Below the pieces are notes generated by a model, which ran no database searches, was not told the origin of the DNA, and worked only from the letters and a program-made list of their open reading frames with translations. From a virus: a DNA stretch of 26,695 nt. A program made the translations under genes and the position numbers. Below, piece by piece: positions 17,386 to 23,810 of this stretch. Where the stretch lies: positions 1-26,695 of the IMG/VR virus record IMGVR_UViG_3300032282_003082. One strand, 5' to 3'. Each line of letters starts with the position of its first letter. Position 1 is the stretch's first letter.

Positions 17386-17638
17386 TAACTTTTTCACAAC
17401 ACAAATAAAATACCAGATCTATTGTTCTGCTGAATGCAGGACTAATGCTACAAAAGAAAAAATTGCGGCAAGGTATATTATAGAGCGTCGTCAAACACGA
17501 ATTGGTAAAAATAGAAGATGCAAAAGTTGCCAGGAATTATTATCAATTTATAACGATGAGCTTTTATGCATTAAATGTAATGTTAATCCAAAAGATGTAC
17601 TAAAGGCATTAAAAGACATTAAGGATAATTTAAAATGA
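17363..17638 (+). CDS. Double zinc-finger protein (91 aa)
   Basis: A 91-aa protein with two four-Cys sites: C4, C7, C21, C25 and C53, C56, C69, C72. They are joined by a basic helix (KEKIAARYIIERRQTRIG). The first site resembles Cys4 fingers of the CxxC...CxxxC type, the second a zinc ribbon. It lacks the WhiB signature, so it is not a WhiB-type regulator. It sits between the Cas4-like and RuvC-like nuclease genes, overlapping both neighbours, which suggests a DNA-binding partner in recombination or a regulator. Confidence 0.6.
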   Translation: MKHCQWCDNFFTTQIKYQIYCSAECRTNATKEKIAARYIIERRQTRIGKNRRCKSCQELLSIYNDELLCIKCNVNPKDVLKALKDIKDNLK

Positions 17639-18225
17639 AATTAGCAGAAGTAATAGGTTCAAAAGCACCAGAACGTGTCTGTGCTATTGACGCAAGTACT
17701 AATAGCCTTGCTTATGCTACTTTTCATGGGGGATATCTTAGAGAGTTTGGAAAGATTAATTTTCAAGGCAAAGATATTTATGAAAAAGTTATTGATGCTG
17801 GAAGAAAATCAATTGGACTGTTTGATCACATTGTAAATGTGGATGCAATTGTTATTGAGCATACTGTTTTTATGAACAGCCCTAAGACTGCTGCAGATCT
17901 TGCATTGGTTCAAGGTGCTTTGCTTGGCGCTGCAGGTCAATCTGGGATTCGTATTATTGGAAAAGTTTCTCCAATCACTTGGCAAAATTATTTAGGAAAC
18001 AAGAAAATGTCAAAAGAAGAGCAGGCTTTGATTAGATCTGCTCATCCAGGAAAGTCTGTTTCTTGGTATAAAACATATGAAAGAAATCTTAGAAAAGAAA
18101 GAACTATTACAATGATTAATACAATCTATGATAAATCTATTACTGACAATGACGTAGCCGATGCTTGTGGTATTGGACATTGGGCAGTAAAAAATTGGAG
18201 CAAAGCAGTAGGAGATGATCAGTAA
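17635..18225 (+). CDS. ruvC: RuvC-like Holliday-junction resolvase
   Basis: A 196-aa RNase H-fold endonuclease expected to cut four-way junctions made during recombination and replication, and perhaps to debranch DNA before packaging. The catalytic acidic set is D19 (AIDASTNSLA), E75 (IVIEHTV) and D173/D176 (DNDVADACGIG), matching the D-E-D-D order of RuvC. Length is near that of bacterial RuvC (~170-190). It overlaps the zinc-finger gene by 4 nt (ATGA) and the next gene by 1 nt. Confidence 0.85.
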   Translation: MKLAEVIGSKAPERVCAIDASTNSLAYATFHGGYLREFGKINFQGKDIYEKVIDAGRKSIGLFDHIVNVDAIVIEHTVFMNSPKTAADLALVQGALLGAAGQSGIRIIGKVSPITWQNYLGNKKMSKEEQALIRSAHPGKSVSWYKTYERNLRKERTITMINTIYDKSITDNDVADACGIGHWAVKNWSKAVGDDQ

Positions 18226-18875
18226 TGCCAGAATTAAATGCAAACATTCCACCAATCGAATGCTATGTGCGTGGAAACTTTTTAAGAGATCAAGAAGATA
18301 GTCATGATCAATATTTTCCATGTGTTATATTTGGAGTTGCAAGCATTAAGGGCAGAAGCCCAATGTTTCATTTCTTGATGGAAGATGGTGGACTATGGTG
18401 GAGAATGCCGATAAATGCTTTCTGCACAAAGCCAGGGGTTCCAGAAGAACCAATCTATAACCTTGTTCTATGGAATTCTTTTAGTCCTCATGTGTCTGTA
18501 ACTAAGTTTACAAACCTTAATAACATGAGAATGTCTTATCTTAATAGAGAAAAAGAAACAGTTGCTGGCAAGTATCTGTTTACTCTTGATTGGCATAACC
18601 CAGAAGCAAACATATTAGATGATGGGTATTCTGAAAATCCAGGACAGCATAAATGTGGACATGTGATTCAAAGAGATGATGGAAACTTTGCTATTCAACC
18701 CAACAACAGAGTTAAACTATATGAGCCATCATTTGTTACTAAAGACAAACTACTTATTCATAGACTTGTAAATACAAACAAATGGGATGTTGAAAGCTAT
18801 GACAAATGGATGTTAGAAGATTCAAACGCCTATGATTATGAGATTTTTGAAAAGGGTAAAAATGAAAACCTCTAA
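18225..18875 (+). CDS. Hypothetical protein, Trp/Asn-rich (216 aa)
   Basis: A 216-aa soluble protein I cannot assign. It has a strand-rich N-terminal half (YFPCVIFGVASIKGRSPMFH, then GGLWWRMPINAFC), a central LFTLDWHNPEAN segment, and a C-terminal acidic helix with several Trp. No signal peptide, membrane segment or nucleotide-binding motif is visible. An AGGAG site lies before the ATG, which overlaps the ruvC stop. It lies in the same coupled string as the resolvase. Confidence 0.55.
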   Translation: MPELNANIPPIECYVRGNFLRDQEDSHDQYFPCVIFGVASIKGRSPMFHFLMEDGGLWWRMPINAFCTKPGVPEEPIYNLVLWNSFSPHVSVTKFTNLNNMRMSYLNREKETVAGKYLFTLDWHNPEANILDDGYSENPGQHKCGHVIQRDDGNFAIQPNNRVKLYEPSFVTKDKLLIHRLVNTNKWDVESYDKWMLEDSNAYDYEIFEKGKNENL

Positions 18876-19113
18876 TGAGCTAAAAGCCGAAGCATTGATT
18901 GAACATTTAATTCTTCAAAACGCCCTTGAAATAGATGGATTTGACAATGATACGGGTGAAACGATATACTCTATTACAGAGCAATTAGAGTTTGTAAATC
19001 CAGACCTATACCTTGTACTAAAAAAGAAATACGAACAAAATATGTTTGAAATGATTAAGCAGGGTCCTATTGTTATGAGATGGAAGATTGATAAGGGGTT
19101 TTTAAATGGCTAA
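18862..19113 (+). CDS. Hypothetical acidic helical protein (83 aa)
   Basis: An 83-aa protein from ATG 18862, preceded by AAAGGG. A start 10 codons upstream is possible but lies deeper in the previous gene and has no ribosome site. It is a mostly helical, acidic protein (ELKAEALIEHLILQNALEID, then ITEQLEF) with no recognised motif. It overlaps the previous gene by 14 nt and the next by 8 nt. Confidence 0.5.
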   Translation: MKTSNELKAEALIEHLILQNALEIDGFDNDTGETIYSITEQLEFVNPDLYLVLKKKYEQNMFEMIKQGPIVMRWKIDKGFLNG

Positions 19114-19258
19114 ACTATACACAAATAATCTTTGGTTACGTAAGCGTTACGTCATTGATAAAAAAACTCCCGAAGAAATTGCTAAAGAATGTGGCACAAG
19201 TGTTGAAACAATATATGTTTACCTTGCTAAGTTTGGATTAAGGAAATCAAAGAGATGA
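19106..19258 (+). CDS. 50-aa helix-turn-helix protein
   Basis: A 50-aa protein starting at ATG 19106 inside the end of the previous gene. Residues ~21-46 (TPEEIAKECGTSVETIYVYL) match a resolvase/sigma-like helix-turn-helix: E-x-I-A-x-x-x-x-x-S-x-x-T-I-Y-x-x-L. The rest is basic (LWLRKRYVIDKK at the N-terminus, LRKSKR at the end). GATAAGGGG is upstream as a ribosome site. It is a plausible mini-regulator. Coupling to both neighbours and the clear HTH argue for a real gene. Confidence 0.6.
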   Translation: MAKLYTNNLWLRKRYVIDKKTPEEIAKECGTSVETIYVYLAKFGLRKSKR

Positions 19259-19377
19259 AAAAATTAAAAATATCTTTAGCCTTGGCAGTATTAGTAAGTG
19301 CTGTTGGAATTAGTTATGCACTGTTTACCCTGAAGGGAATGCCAGAAGCATTTGATTGGGAGGATGACGATGAGTGA
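19255..19377 (+). CDS. 40-aa membrane-anchored or secreted peptide
   Basis: A 40-aa peptide: basic N-terminus (MKKLK), hydrophobic segment at residues ~6-25 (ISLALAVLVSAVGISYALF), then a short acidic tail ending EDDDE. This is a signal-anchor or type I single-pass arrangement with the acidic tail probably outside. It overlaps the HTH gene by 4 nt (ATGA) and the DUF3310 gene by 8 nt. Function unknown; a small inhibitor or membrane effector is possible. Confidence 0.5.
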   Translation: MKKLKISLALAVLVSAVGISYALFTLKGMPEAFDWEDDDE

Positions 19378-19612
19378 AAATTTAACTATTACTGTTGATC
19401 AAGTAAATCATCCTCAACACTATACTACAGATCCCTCTGGCGTTGAGTGTATTGAGATTACTAGACACCGCAATTTTAATATTGGAAATGCTTTTAAATA
19501 TCTTTGGAGAGCAGGACTTAAAGATGAATCTAAGACTATTCAAGATTTAGAAAAAGCAATCTTTTATATTAAAGATGAAATCAATAGATTAGAAGGTAAG
19601 TATGTCAACTGA
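19370..19612 (+). CDS. DUF3310 family protein
   Basis: An 80-aa protein starting at ATG 19370, with GGGAGG 6 nt upstream deciding the start over a longer alternative at 19352. It carries the family pattern: VNHPQHY near the N-terminus, GVECIEIT, NFNIGNAFKYLWRAG, then a charged helix. DUF3310 is common in phages. As I recall, phage T7 gp1.7, reported as a nucleotide kinase, carries this domain, so a nucleotide-related role is possible. It overlaps the next gene by 11 nt. Confidence 0.8.
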   Translation: MSENLTITVDQVNHPQHYTTDPSGVECIEITRHRNFNIGNAFKYLWRAGLKDESKTIQDLEKAIFYIKDEINRLEGKYVN

Positions 19613-20135
19613 AGATGATTTAGTTAAACATCTTGATCAAGTCAATGATGTAGTTGAAGAATACCTAAAAGGTAATGATCCAACTAAAATTTCTAAAGAC
19701 CTTGCAATCCCACGTACCCGTGTAGTTCAACTTATTAATGAGTGGAAAGTTATGGCATCAGCTAATGATGCTATTCGTGCACGTGCCAAAGAAGCACTTG
19801 CTGCTGCCGATGCACACTATGGAAAGTTAATTTCAAAATCTTATGAAGTAATTGATGAAGCATCTATGACTAATAATCTTAGTGCTAAAACCGCAGGTAT
19901 TAAATTAGTTATGGATATTGAGTCTAAGCGTATTGATATGCTACAAAAAGCTGGATTGCTTGAGAATAAAGAGCTTGCAGAAGAGATGGTTGAAATTGAG
20001 AATAGGCAAATGGTTTTAATGTCTATTCTTAAAGACATTGCTTCAGAACATCCAGAGATTCGTGATGAAATTATGAAGAGGCTATCTTCTATTGCTAAAC
20101 AAGATGAGGTTATTACGGTAGTACATGATGGCTGA
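19602..20135 (+). CDS. Probable terminase small subunit
   Basis: A 177-aa helical protein directly before, and overlapping by 11 nt, the large terminase gene. Residues ~18-48 form a helix-turn-helix (KISKDLAIPRTRVVQLINEW). A long coiled-coil-like central region (residues ~60-130) could drive oligomerisation, and the C-terminus is acidic. DNA recognition by HTH plus ring assembly is the usual plan of small terminases, which bind the pac/cos site. The call rests on position and architecture; sequence similarity cannot be judged here. Confidence 0.6.
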   Translation: MSTEDDLVKHLDQVNDVVEEYLKGNDPTKISKDLAIPRTRVVQLINEWKVMASANDAIRARAKEALAAADAHYGKLISKSYEVIDEASMTNNLSAKTAGIKLVMDIESKRIDMLQKAGLLENKELAEEMVEIENRQMVLMSILKDIASEHPEIRDEIMKRLSSIAKQDEVITVVHDG

Positions 20136-21903
20136 TTTTGGTGATTTTATTGAAGCTTTAAAAAATAATAATTTTGCTGAGACTCCAGTAAATGCTAAAA
20201 CATTTGTTGAGGGTGAAGACTATTTAGGACAACCTCCGTTATCTCAAATACAGTATGACATTATTGAAGCTATGAGTCAAATCTATAGAAAAGAAGATCT
20301 CATTGATTTAATGGGTGAAGAAGAAGGCGCAAGGTACTATAAAAAATATACTAAGAATGAAATTATTCTGCAACTTGGCAAGGGATCTGGTAAAGACTTT
20401 ACCTCAACAGTAGCATGTGCTTATATAGTATACAAGCTGCTATGTCTAAAAGATCCAGCAAGATATTTTGGTAAGCCTTCTGGAGATGCTATTGATATTA
20501 TTAACGTTGCCATTAACGCACAACAGGCAAAGAACGTTTTCTTTAAAGGTTTTAAAACAAAGATTGAAAAATCCCCTTGGTTTCAAGGTAAGTATAATCC
20601 AAAAGCAGAAAGCATTGAGTTTGATCATGCTATTACTGTTTACTCTGGTCACTCAGAAAGAGAATCACATGAAGGTTTAAACCTTATTCTTGCTGTACTT
20701 GATGAGATCTCTGGCTTTGCTAATGAGGTAGGAACTGGAAATGATCAAGGTAAAACTGCAGATAATATCTATAAAGCATTCCGTGCTTCTGTAGACTCTC
20801 GTTTCCCTGACCTTGGCAAAGTTGCATTGCTTTCTTTCCCCCGTTATCCAGGAGACTTTATTTCACAAAGATATGATGCTGTAATTTTAGAAAAAGAATC
20901 TTTGCACAAGACTCATAAGTTTATTATTAATGATGAACTTCCAGAAGATATGGTTGGTAATTTTTTAGAAATTGAATGGGATGAAGATCAAATCATTTCA
21001 TATAAGTATCCAGGAGTGTTTGCATTAAAAAGACCAACATGGGAAGTTAACCCAACAAGAAAGATTGATGACTTTAAGATTGCTTTTATGACAGACCTTG
21101 GAGATGCTATGCAACGCTTTGCCTGCGTTCCAACATACTCAACAGATGCGTTTTTTAAGCAGGTAGAAAAAGTTAGAGCATGTATGACTATTAGAAATCC
21201 CATTGACTCATATAAAAGATTTGATGAAACATTTAAACCAGATCCAACTAAAAAATATTATGTTCATGCTGACTTAGCTCAAAAGCACGATAAGTGTGCT
21301 GTTGCTATTGCACATGTTGATAAGTGGGTAAATATTCAGGTAATTAAAGATTATCAACAAGTAGCACCAGTGGTGGTAGTAGATGCTGTAGTATATTGGG
21401 AACCAAAAATTGAAGGTCCTGTTAATTTATCTGAAGTAAAATTATGGATTCAGAATTTAAGAAGACAGGGTTTTGATATTGGAATGGTTTCTTTTGACCG
21501 CTGGCAATCGTTTGATATTCAAAATGAATTAAAACAAGTTGGAATAAGAACTGAAACAGTTTCTGTTGCTAAAAAACATTATGAGGATATGGCTATGCTT
21601 GTATATGAGGAAAGACTTGCTATGCCAGCAATTGAATTATTGTTTGAAGAATTAACTGAGCTAAAAATCATGAAAAATAATAGAGTTGACCACCCACGAA
21701 AATCTTCTAAAGACTTAGCAGATGCTGTTTGTGGTGCAATATTTGGGGCTATCTCTCATACTCCAAAGGATTTAGATCAAGAAATTGAAATACATACGTT
21801 CAGGGATCGACCTAAAGTTGACAACCCCTTTGCAAATGTGATAGAATATAAACCTATGCCAAATGATGTAAAAGATTATTTGGATAGATTCAACTTACTA
21901 TAG
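20125..21903 (+). CDS. terL: Terminase large subunit (packaging ATPase-nuclease)
   Basis: A 592-aa DNA-packaging motor. The ATPase part has Walker A L-G-K-G-S-G-K-D at ~84-91 and Walker B LILAVLDE with the catalytic Glu at 194. The RNase H-like nuclease part has candidate metal ligands D383 (YVHADLAQ), D458 (SFDRWQS) and D533 in SSKDLADAVCGA. Two ATG codons in tandem (20125, 20128) are possible starts. Length is usual for TerL (~450-650). It lies far from the tail genes at the left edge and next to replication genes, so portal and capsid genes are expected outside the window. A promoter for the next gene lies in its 3' end. Confidence 0.9.
   Translation: MMADFGDFIEALKNNNFAETPVNAKTFVEGEDYLGQPPLSQIQYDIIEAMSQIYRKEDLIDLMGEEEGARYYKKYTKNEIILQLGKGSGKDFTSTVACAYIVYKLLCLKDPARYFGKPSGDAIDIINVAINAQQAKNVFFKGFKTKIEKSPWFQGKYNPKAESIEFDHAITVYSGHSERESHEGLNLILAVLDEISGFANEVGTGNDQGKTADNIYKAFRASVDSRFPDLGKVALLSFPRYPGDFISQRYDAVILEKESLHKTHKFIINDELPEDMVGNFLEIEWDEDQIISYKYPGVFALKRPTWEVNPTRKIDDFKIAFMTDLGDAMQRFACVPTYSTDAFFKQVEKVRACMTIRNPIDSYKRFDETFKPDPTKKYYVHADLAQKHDKCAVAIAHVDKWVNIQVIKDYQQVAPVVVVDAVVYWEPKIEGPVNLSEVKLWIQNLRRQGFDIGMVSFDRWQSFDIQNELKQVGIRTETVSVAKKHYEDMAMLVYEERLAMPAIELLFEELTELKIMKNNRVDHPRKSSKDLADAVCGAIFGAISHTPKDLDQEIEIHTFRDRPKVDNPFANVIEYKPMPNDVKDYLDRFNLL
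21818..21847 (+). promoter_or_regulatory. Strong consensus-like promoter inside the terL 3' end
   Basis: TTGACA (21818-21823), an 18-nt spacer, then TAGAAT (21842-21847) preceded by TGA (an extended -10). This is the best promoter in the window. The predicted start is near 21854, giving a ~60-nt leader before ATG 21916, which has an AAAAGGA ribosome site. It would let the secreted-protein gene be expressed independently of the packaging operon. Confidence 0.7.
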
Positions 21904-21915
21904 AAAAGGAATAAA

Positions 21916-23055
21916 ATGAATTCATTTAAGAAAATCTCAATTGCTACTGCTGCAGCCCTAGCAATCGCTGGACTTTCTGTTGCACCAGCTTCGGCAGCTC
22001 CGCTTGCCGTTACTGTTGCTACGGTAGCCAACGCAACAACTACAGCAGCACCTGCAACTGTAGCAGTTCCAGCAACAAATGTAATTACTTCTGGAAATAC
22101 AATTGCACTTGCTGCCACAGCAGATACAGGAACAATTGTTTCTTTTGCTGCTTCATCAACAGTTAAGCTAGTTGCAGCACTTAATACAACCGATGCACCA
22201 AAGACAGTTGCATCAGGTGTTTCAACACTTTCATTTACATCTGCTGGTTTAGCAGTAACTGTATATGCATACACAACATCAACAGCAGTTGGTTCAGTTA
22301 CTATTACAAACGGAGCATACTCAACAATTGTTTATGTTAAGGGTGTAGCAGGATCTGCTTACAATCTAGCAGTCACAGTTCCTACAGCAGCAGCCGTTGG
22401 AACAGTTCCAGCAATTTCAGTTACAACAACTGACGTTTTTGGTAATGCATCTTCAGATACAGTAACAGCAACAATTGTTGGTTCAACTTTTGCTGATGGT
22501 TCATCAGTTAAGTCAGTAACACCAGATGTTGCATCATATTCACTTGCTACAGGTGTAGCAGGAGAAGTTACAGTTATTGTAACTGGCTTGACATTGGTTA
22601 CTCCAGTAGCAGGATTTGCAGCACCAGTAAAGGCAGCCATTGCTAAATTTGTAATTGCTGATCTTGGTGCAGACATCACAGCACTTAAGGCATCACTTGC
22701 AACAGAAAAAGCAGGCCGTGCAGCAGATGCTGCAGTAGCAGCAAAAGTTCTTTCAGATGCAGTTGCTTCCGCTCAAGCTGCAGCAACAACAGCAAAATTA
22801 GCTTCAGAAACAGCACTTGCTTCTAAGGATGCAGAAATTGTGAAGCTAAAGTCAGATGCAGTTATTGCAAAAGTAGCATCAGATAAAGCTCTTGCGGACG
22901 CTCTTGCAAAGGCAGCTTCAGATTCAGCAGCAGCCAAGGCAGCAGCAGATGTTGCAACTGCAACAGCAGCAGCAAAGTATAAGGCAGAGTATAACGCTCT
23001 TGCTACAAAGTGGAATAAGGCTCATCCAAAGAGCAAGATTGCACTAAAGAAGTAA
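21916..23055 (+). CDS. Secreted Ala/Thr/Val-rich surface-layer-like protein
   Basis: A 379-aa exported protein. The N-terminus is a clear Sec signal peptide: basic (NSFKK), hydrophobic core, cleavage after PASA at about residue 27. Residues ~30-245 are low-complexity, beta-rich Ala/Thr/Val/Ser sequence suggesting Ig-like or S-layer-type domains. Residues ~255-350 form an Ala/Lys/Asp-rich coiled coil, and the end (WNKAHPKSKIALKK) is basic. Composition and codon pattern (GCA/ACA/GTT-heavy, higher GC) differ from neighbouring phage genes and look like cell-envelope proteins of low-GC planktonic Actinobacteria, from general knowledge. It is flanked by its own promoter and terminator, like a moron. 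It may coat the infected cell, block rival phages or bind the virion; the role is unknown. Confidence 0.7.
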   Translation: MNSFKKISIATAAALAIAGLSVAPASAAPLAVTVATVANATTTAAPATVAVPATNVITSGNTIALAATADTGTIVSFAASSTVKLVAALNTTDAPKTVASGVSTLSFTSAGLAVTVYAYTTSTAVGSVTITNGAYSTIVYVKGVAGSAYNLAVTVPTAAAVGTVPAISVTTTDVFGNASSDTVTATIVGSTFADGSSVKSVTPDVASYSLATGVAGEVTVIVTGLTLVTPVAGFAAPVKAAIAKFVIADLGADITALKASLATEKAGRAADAAVAAKVLSDAVASAQAAATTAKLASETALASKDAEIVKLKSDAVIAKVASDKALADALAKAASDSAAAKAAADVATATAAAKYKAEYNALATKWNKAHPKSKIALKK

Positions 23056-23071
23056 TTTAACTTCATAAGTT

Positions 23072-23107
23072 GGGGGGTTGGCTACATGCCAGCCCCTCTT
23101 CTTTTTT
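23072..23107 (+). terminator. Strong rho-independent terminator
   Basis: An 11-bp GC-rich stem (arms 23072-23082 and 23088-23098, two G-T wobbles) with a TACAT loop, followed by a T-rich tract ending in TTTTTT. It sits 16 nt after the surface-protein stop and closes that transcription unit. Confidence 0.85.
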
Positions 23108-23109
23108 CA

Positions 23110-23118
23110 TGATACAAT
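23110..23118 (+). promoter_or_regulatory. Extended -10 promoter, leaderless type, for the cupin gene
   Basis: TGA-TACAAT (hexamer 23113-23118) ends 6 nt before ATG 23125, right after the terminator T-tract. There is no Shine-Dalgarno in the gap, so initiation on a leaderless mRNA is expected. No -35 is possible within the terminator stem. Confidence 0.6.
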
Positions 23119-23124
23119 ACTTAT

Positions 23125-23733
23125 ATGTTAGATATATTTAAACAAGCAAAAGCAAATAATCAAGTTTTGCATTTTGAAAATTTTCAGGCACCAGAAATTA
23201 CATGGGAAGACGCAGTAAAATTTATATATAAGGAGTCTAAGACCCCTAATAAAGATTTAGCAGAAAACCCTACTTGGAATAATTCAGGCCAAGTACATGG
23301 TAATTTGATAGCAATAGGTGGTTATCTTTTACCTCACACAAGAAATCTATCTTTAATATTTAAAGGTGTTTCAGAATTAATGCAAAAAATTAATAATAGA
23401 GATGATAGTTTTAATTGTTCATATTATAATGATCCAAATTTAAATAACAATATTGGATGCAGTTGTGATTTACCTTGGCATATTCAGGCATTAAGATTTT
23501 CTATTACAGAGCATCATGTTCAAGATCATAATGACCCAAATGATGTTTTATACTGGCAACTTTTAGGCACTTCATATTGGAAAATAAATGGAGATAAAGT
23601 CTATAAACTAAACCCTGGAGATTTATTCTATTTTAATAAAGAAGATTCCCATGAAGTTTGGCAAGATGGGCCTAGATCTGGAATTATAATAGATAATTTT
23701 CATAGCAAAGATCCCCATAAAACATACCCATAA
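23125..23733 (+). CDS. Cupin/JmjC-like Fe(II) oxygenase-type protein
   Basis: A 202-aa protein whose C-terminal half has a cupin/JmjC pattern. H135-N-D137 is followed by VLYWQLLGTSYWKI, then LNPGDLFYF with an H176 ligand in EDSHEVW. This H-x-D...H set is the iron-binding triad of JmjC, cupin-4 and related 2-oxoglutarate oxygenases; R184 could contact the cosubstrate. Residues 1-110 are unassigned, with three Cys (98, 112, 114) just before the core. No signal peptide, so it is cytoplasmic. Possible jobs are hydroxylation of a protein residue or a small molecule; the substrate is unknown. It could also be a non-enzymatic cupin. Confidence 0.6.
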   Translation: MLDIFKQAKANNQVLHFENFQAPEITWEDAVKFIYKESKTPNKDLAENPTWNNSGQVHGNLIAIGGYLLPHTRNLSLIFKGVSELMQKINNRDDSFNCSYYNDPNLNNNIGCSCDLPWHIQALRFSITEHHVQDHNDPNDVLYWQLLGTSYWKINGDKVYKLNPGDLFYFNKEDSHEVWQDGPRSGIIIDNFHSKDPHKTYP

Positions 23734-23754
23734 GTAGGGCTAACACTTATTTTT
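23730..23754 (+). terminator. Weak possible terminator after the cupin gene
   Basis: A six-base stem ATAAGT/ACTTAT (23730-23735 with 23745-23750) overlaps the stop region and is followed by TTTT. The stem is AT-rich and short, so termination would be inefficient. Confidence 0.3.
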
Positions 23755-23763
23755 ATAATAAAA

Positions 23764-23772
23764 TGATATAAT
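23764..23772 (+). promoter_or_regulatory. Extended -10 promoter for the PA14 protein gene
   Basis: TGA-TATAAT (hexamer 23767-23772), a perfect extended -10 with no clear -35. The predicted start is near 23779, giving a ~32-nt leader before the proposed ATT start at 23811. The leader contains a small palindrome and a purine-rich ribosome site. Confidence 0.65.
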
Positions 23773-23781
23773 AACCTTATT

Positions 23782-23792
23782 ACACATTGTGT
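23782..23792. repeat. Short perfect inverted repeat in the leader
   Basis: ACACA-T-TGTGT, 11 bp, at about +4 to +14 of the predicted transcript. It could be a small operator, a weak RNA hairpin or chance. Confidence 0.35.
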
Positions 23793-23810
23793 ATTTAAGG
23801 GGGAGAAGGT

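Noticed and set aside
17363-17638. WhiB-type regulator, expected in some actinophages
   Set aside because: The Cys spacing gives two four-Cys zinc sites, not the WhiB C...CxxC...C arrangement, and the G-V/I-W-G-G turn is absent.
21876-22679. Minus-strand frames of 132 and 106 aa opposite the secreted surface protein
   Set aside because: Antisense shadows of Ala/Thr/Val codons; the plus-strand gene has a signal peptide, promoter and terminator.
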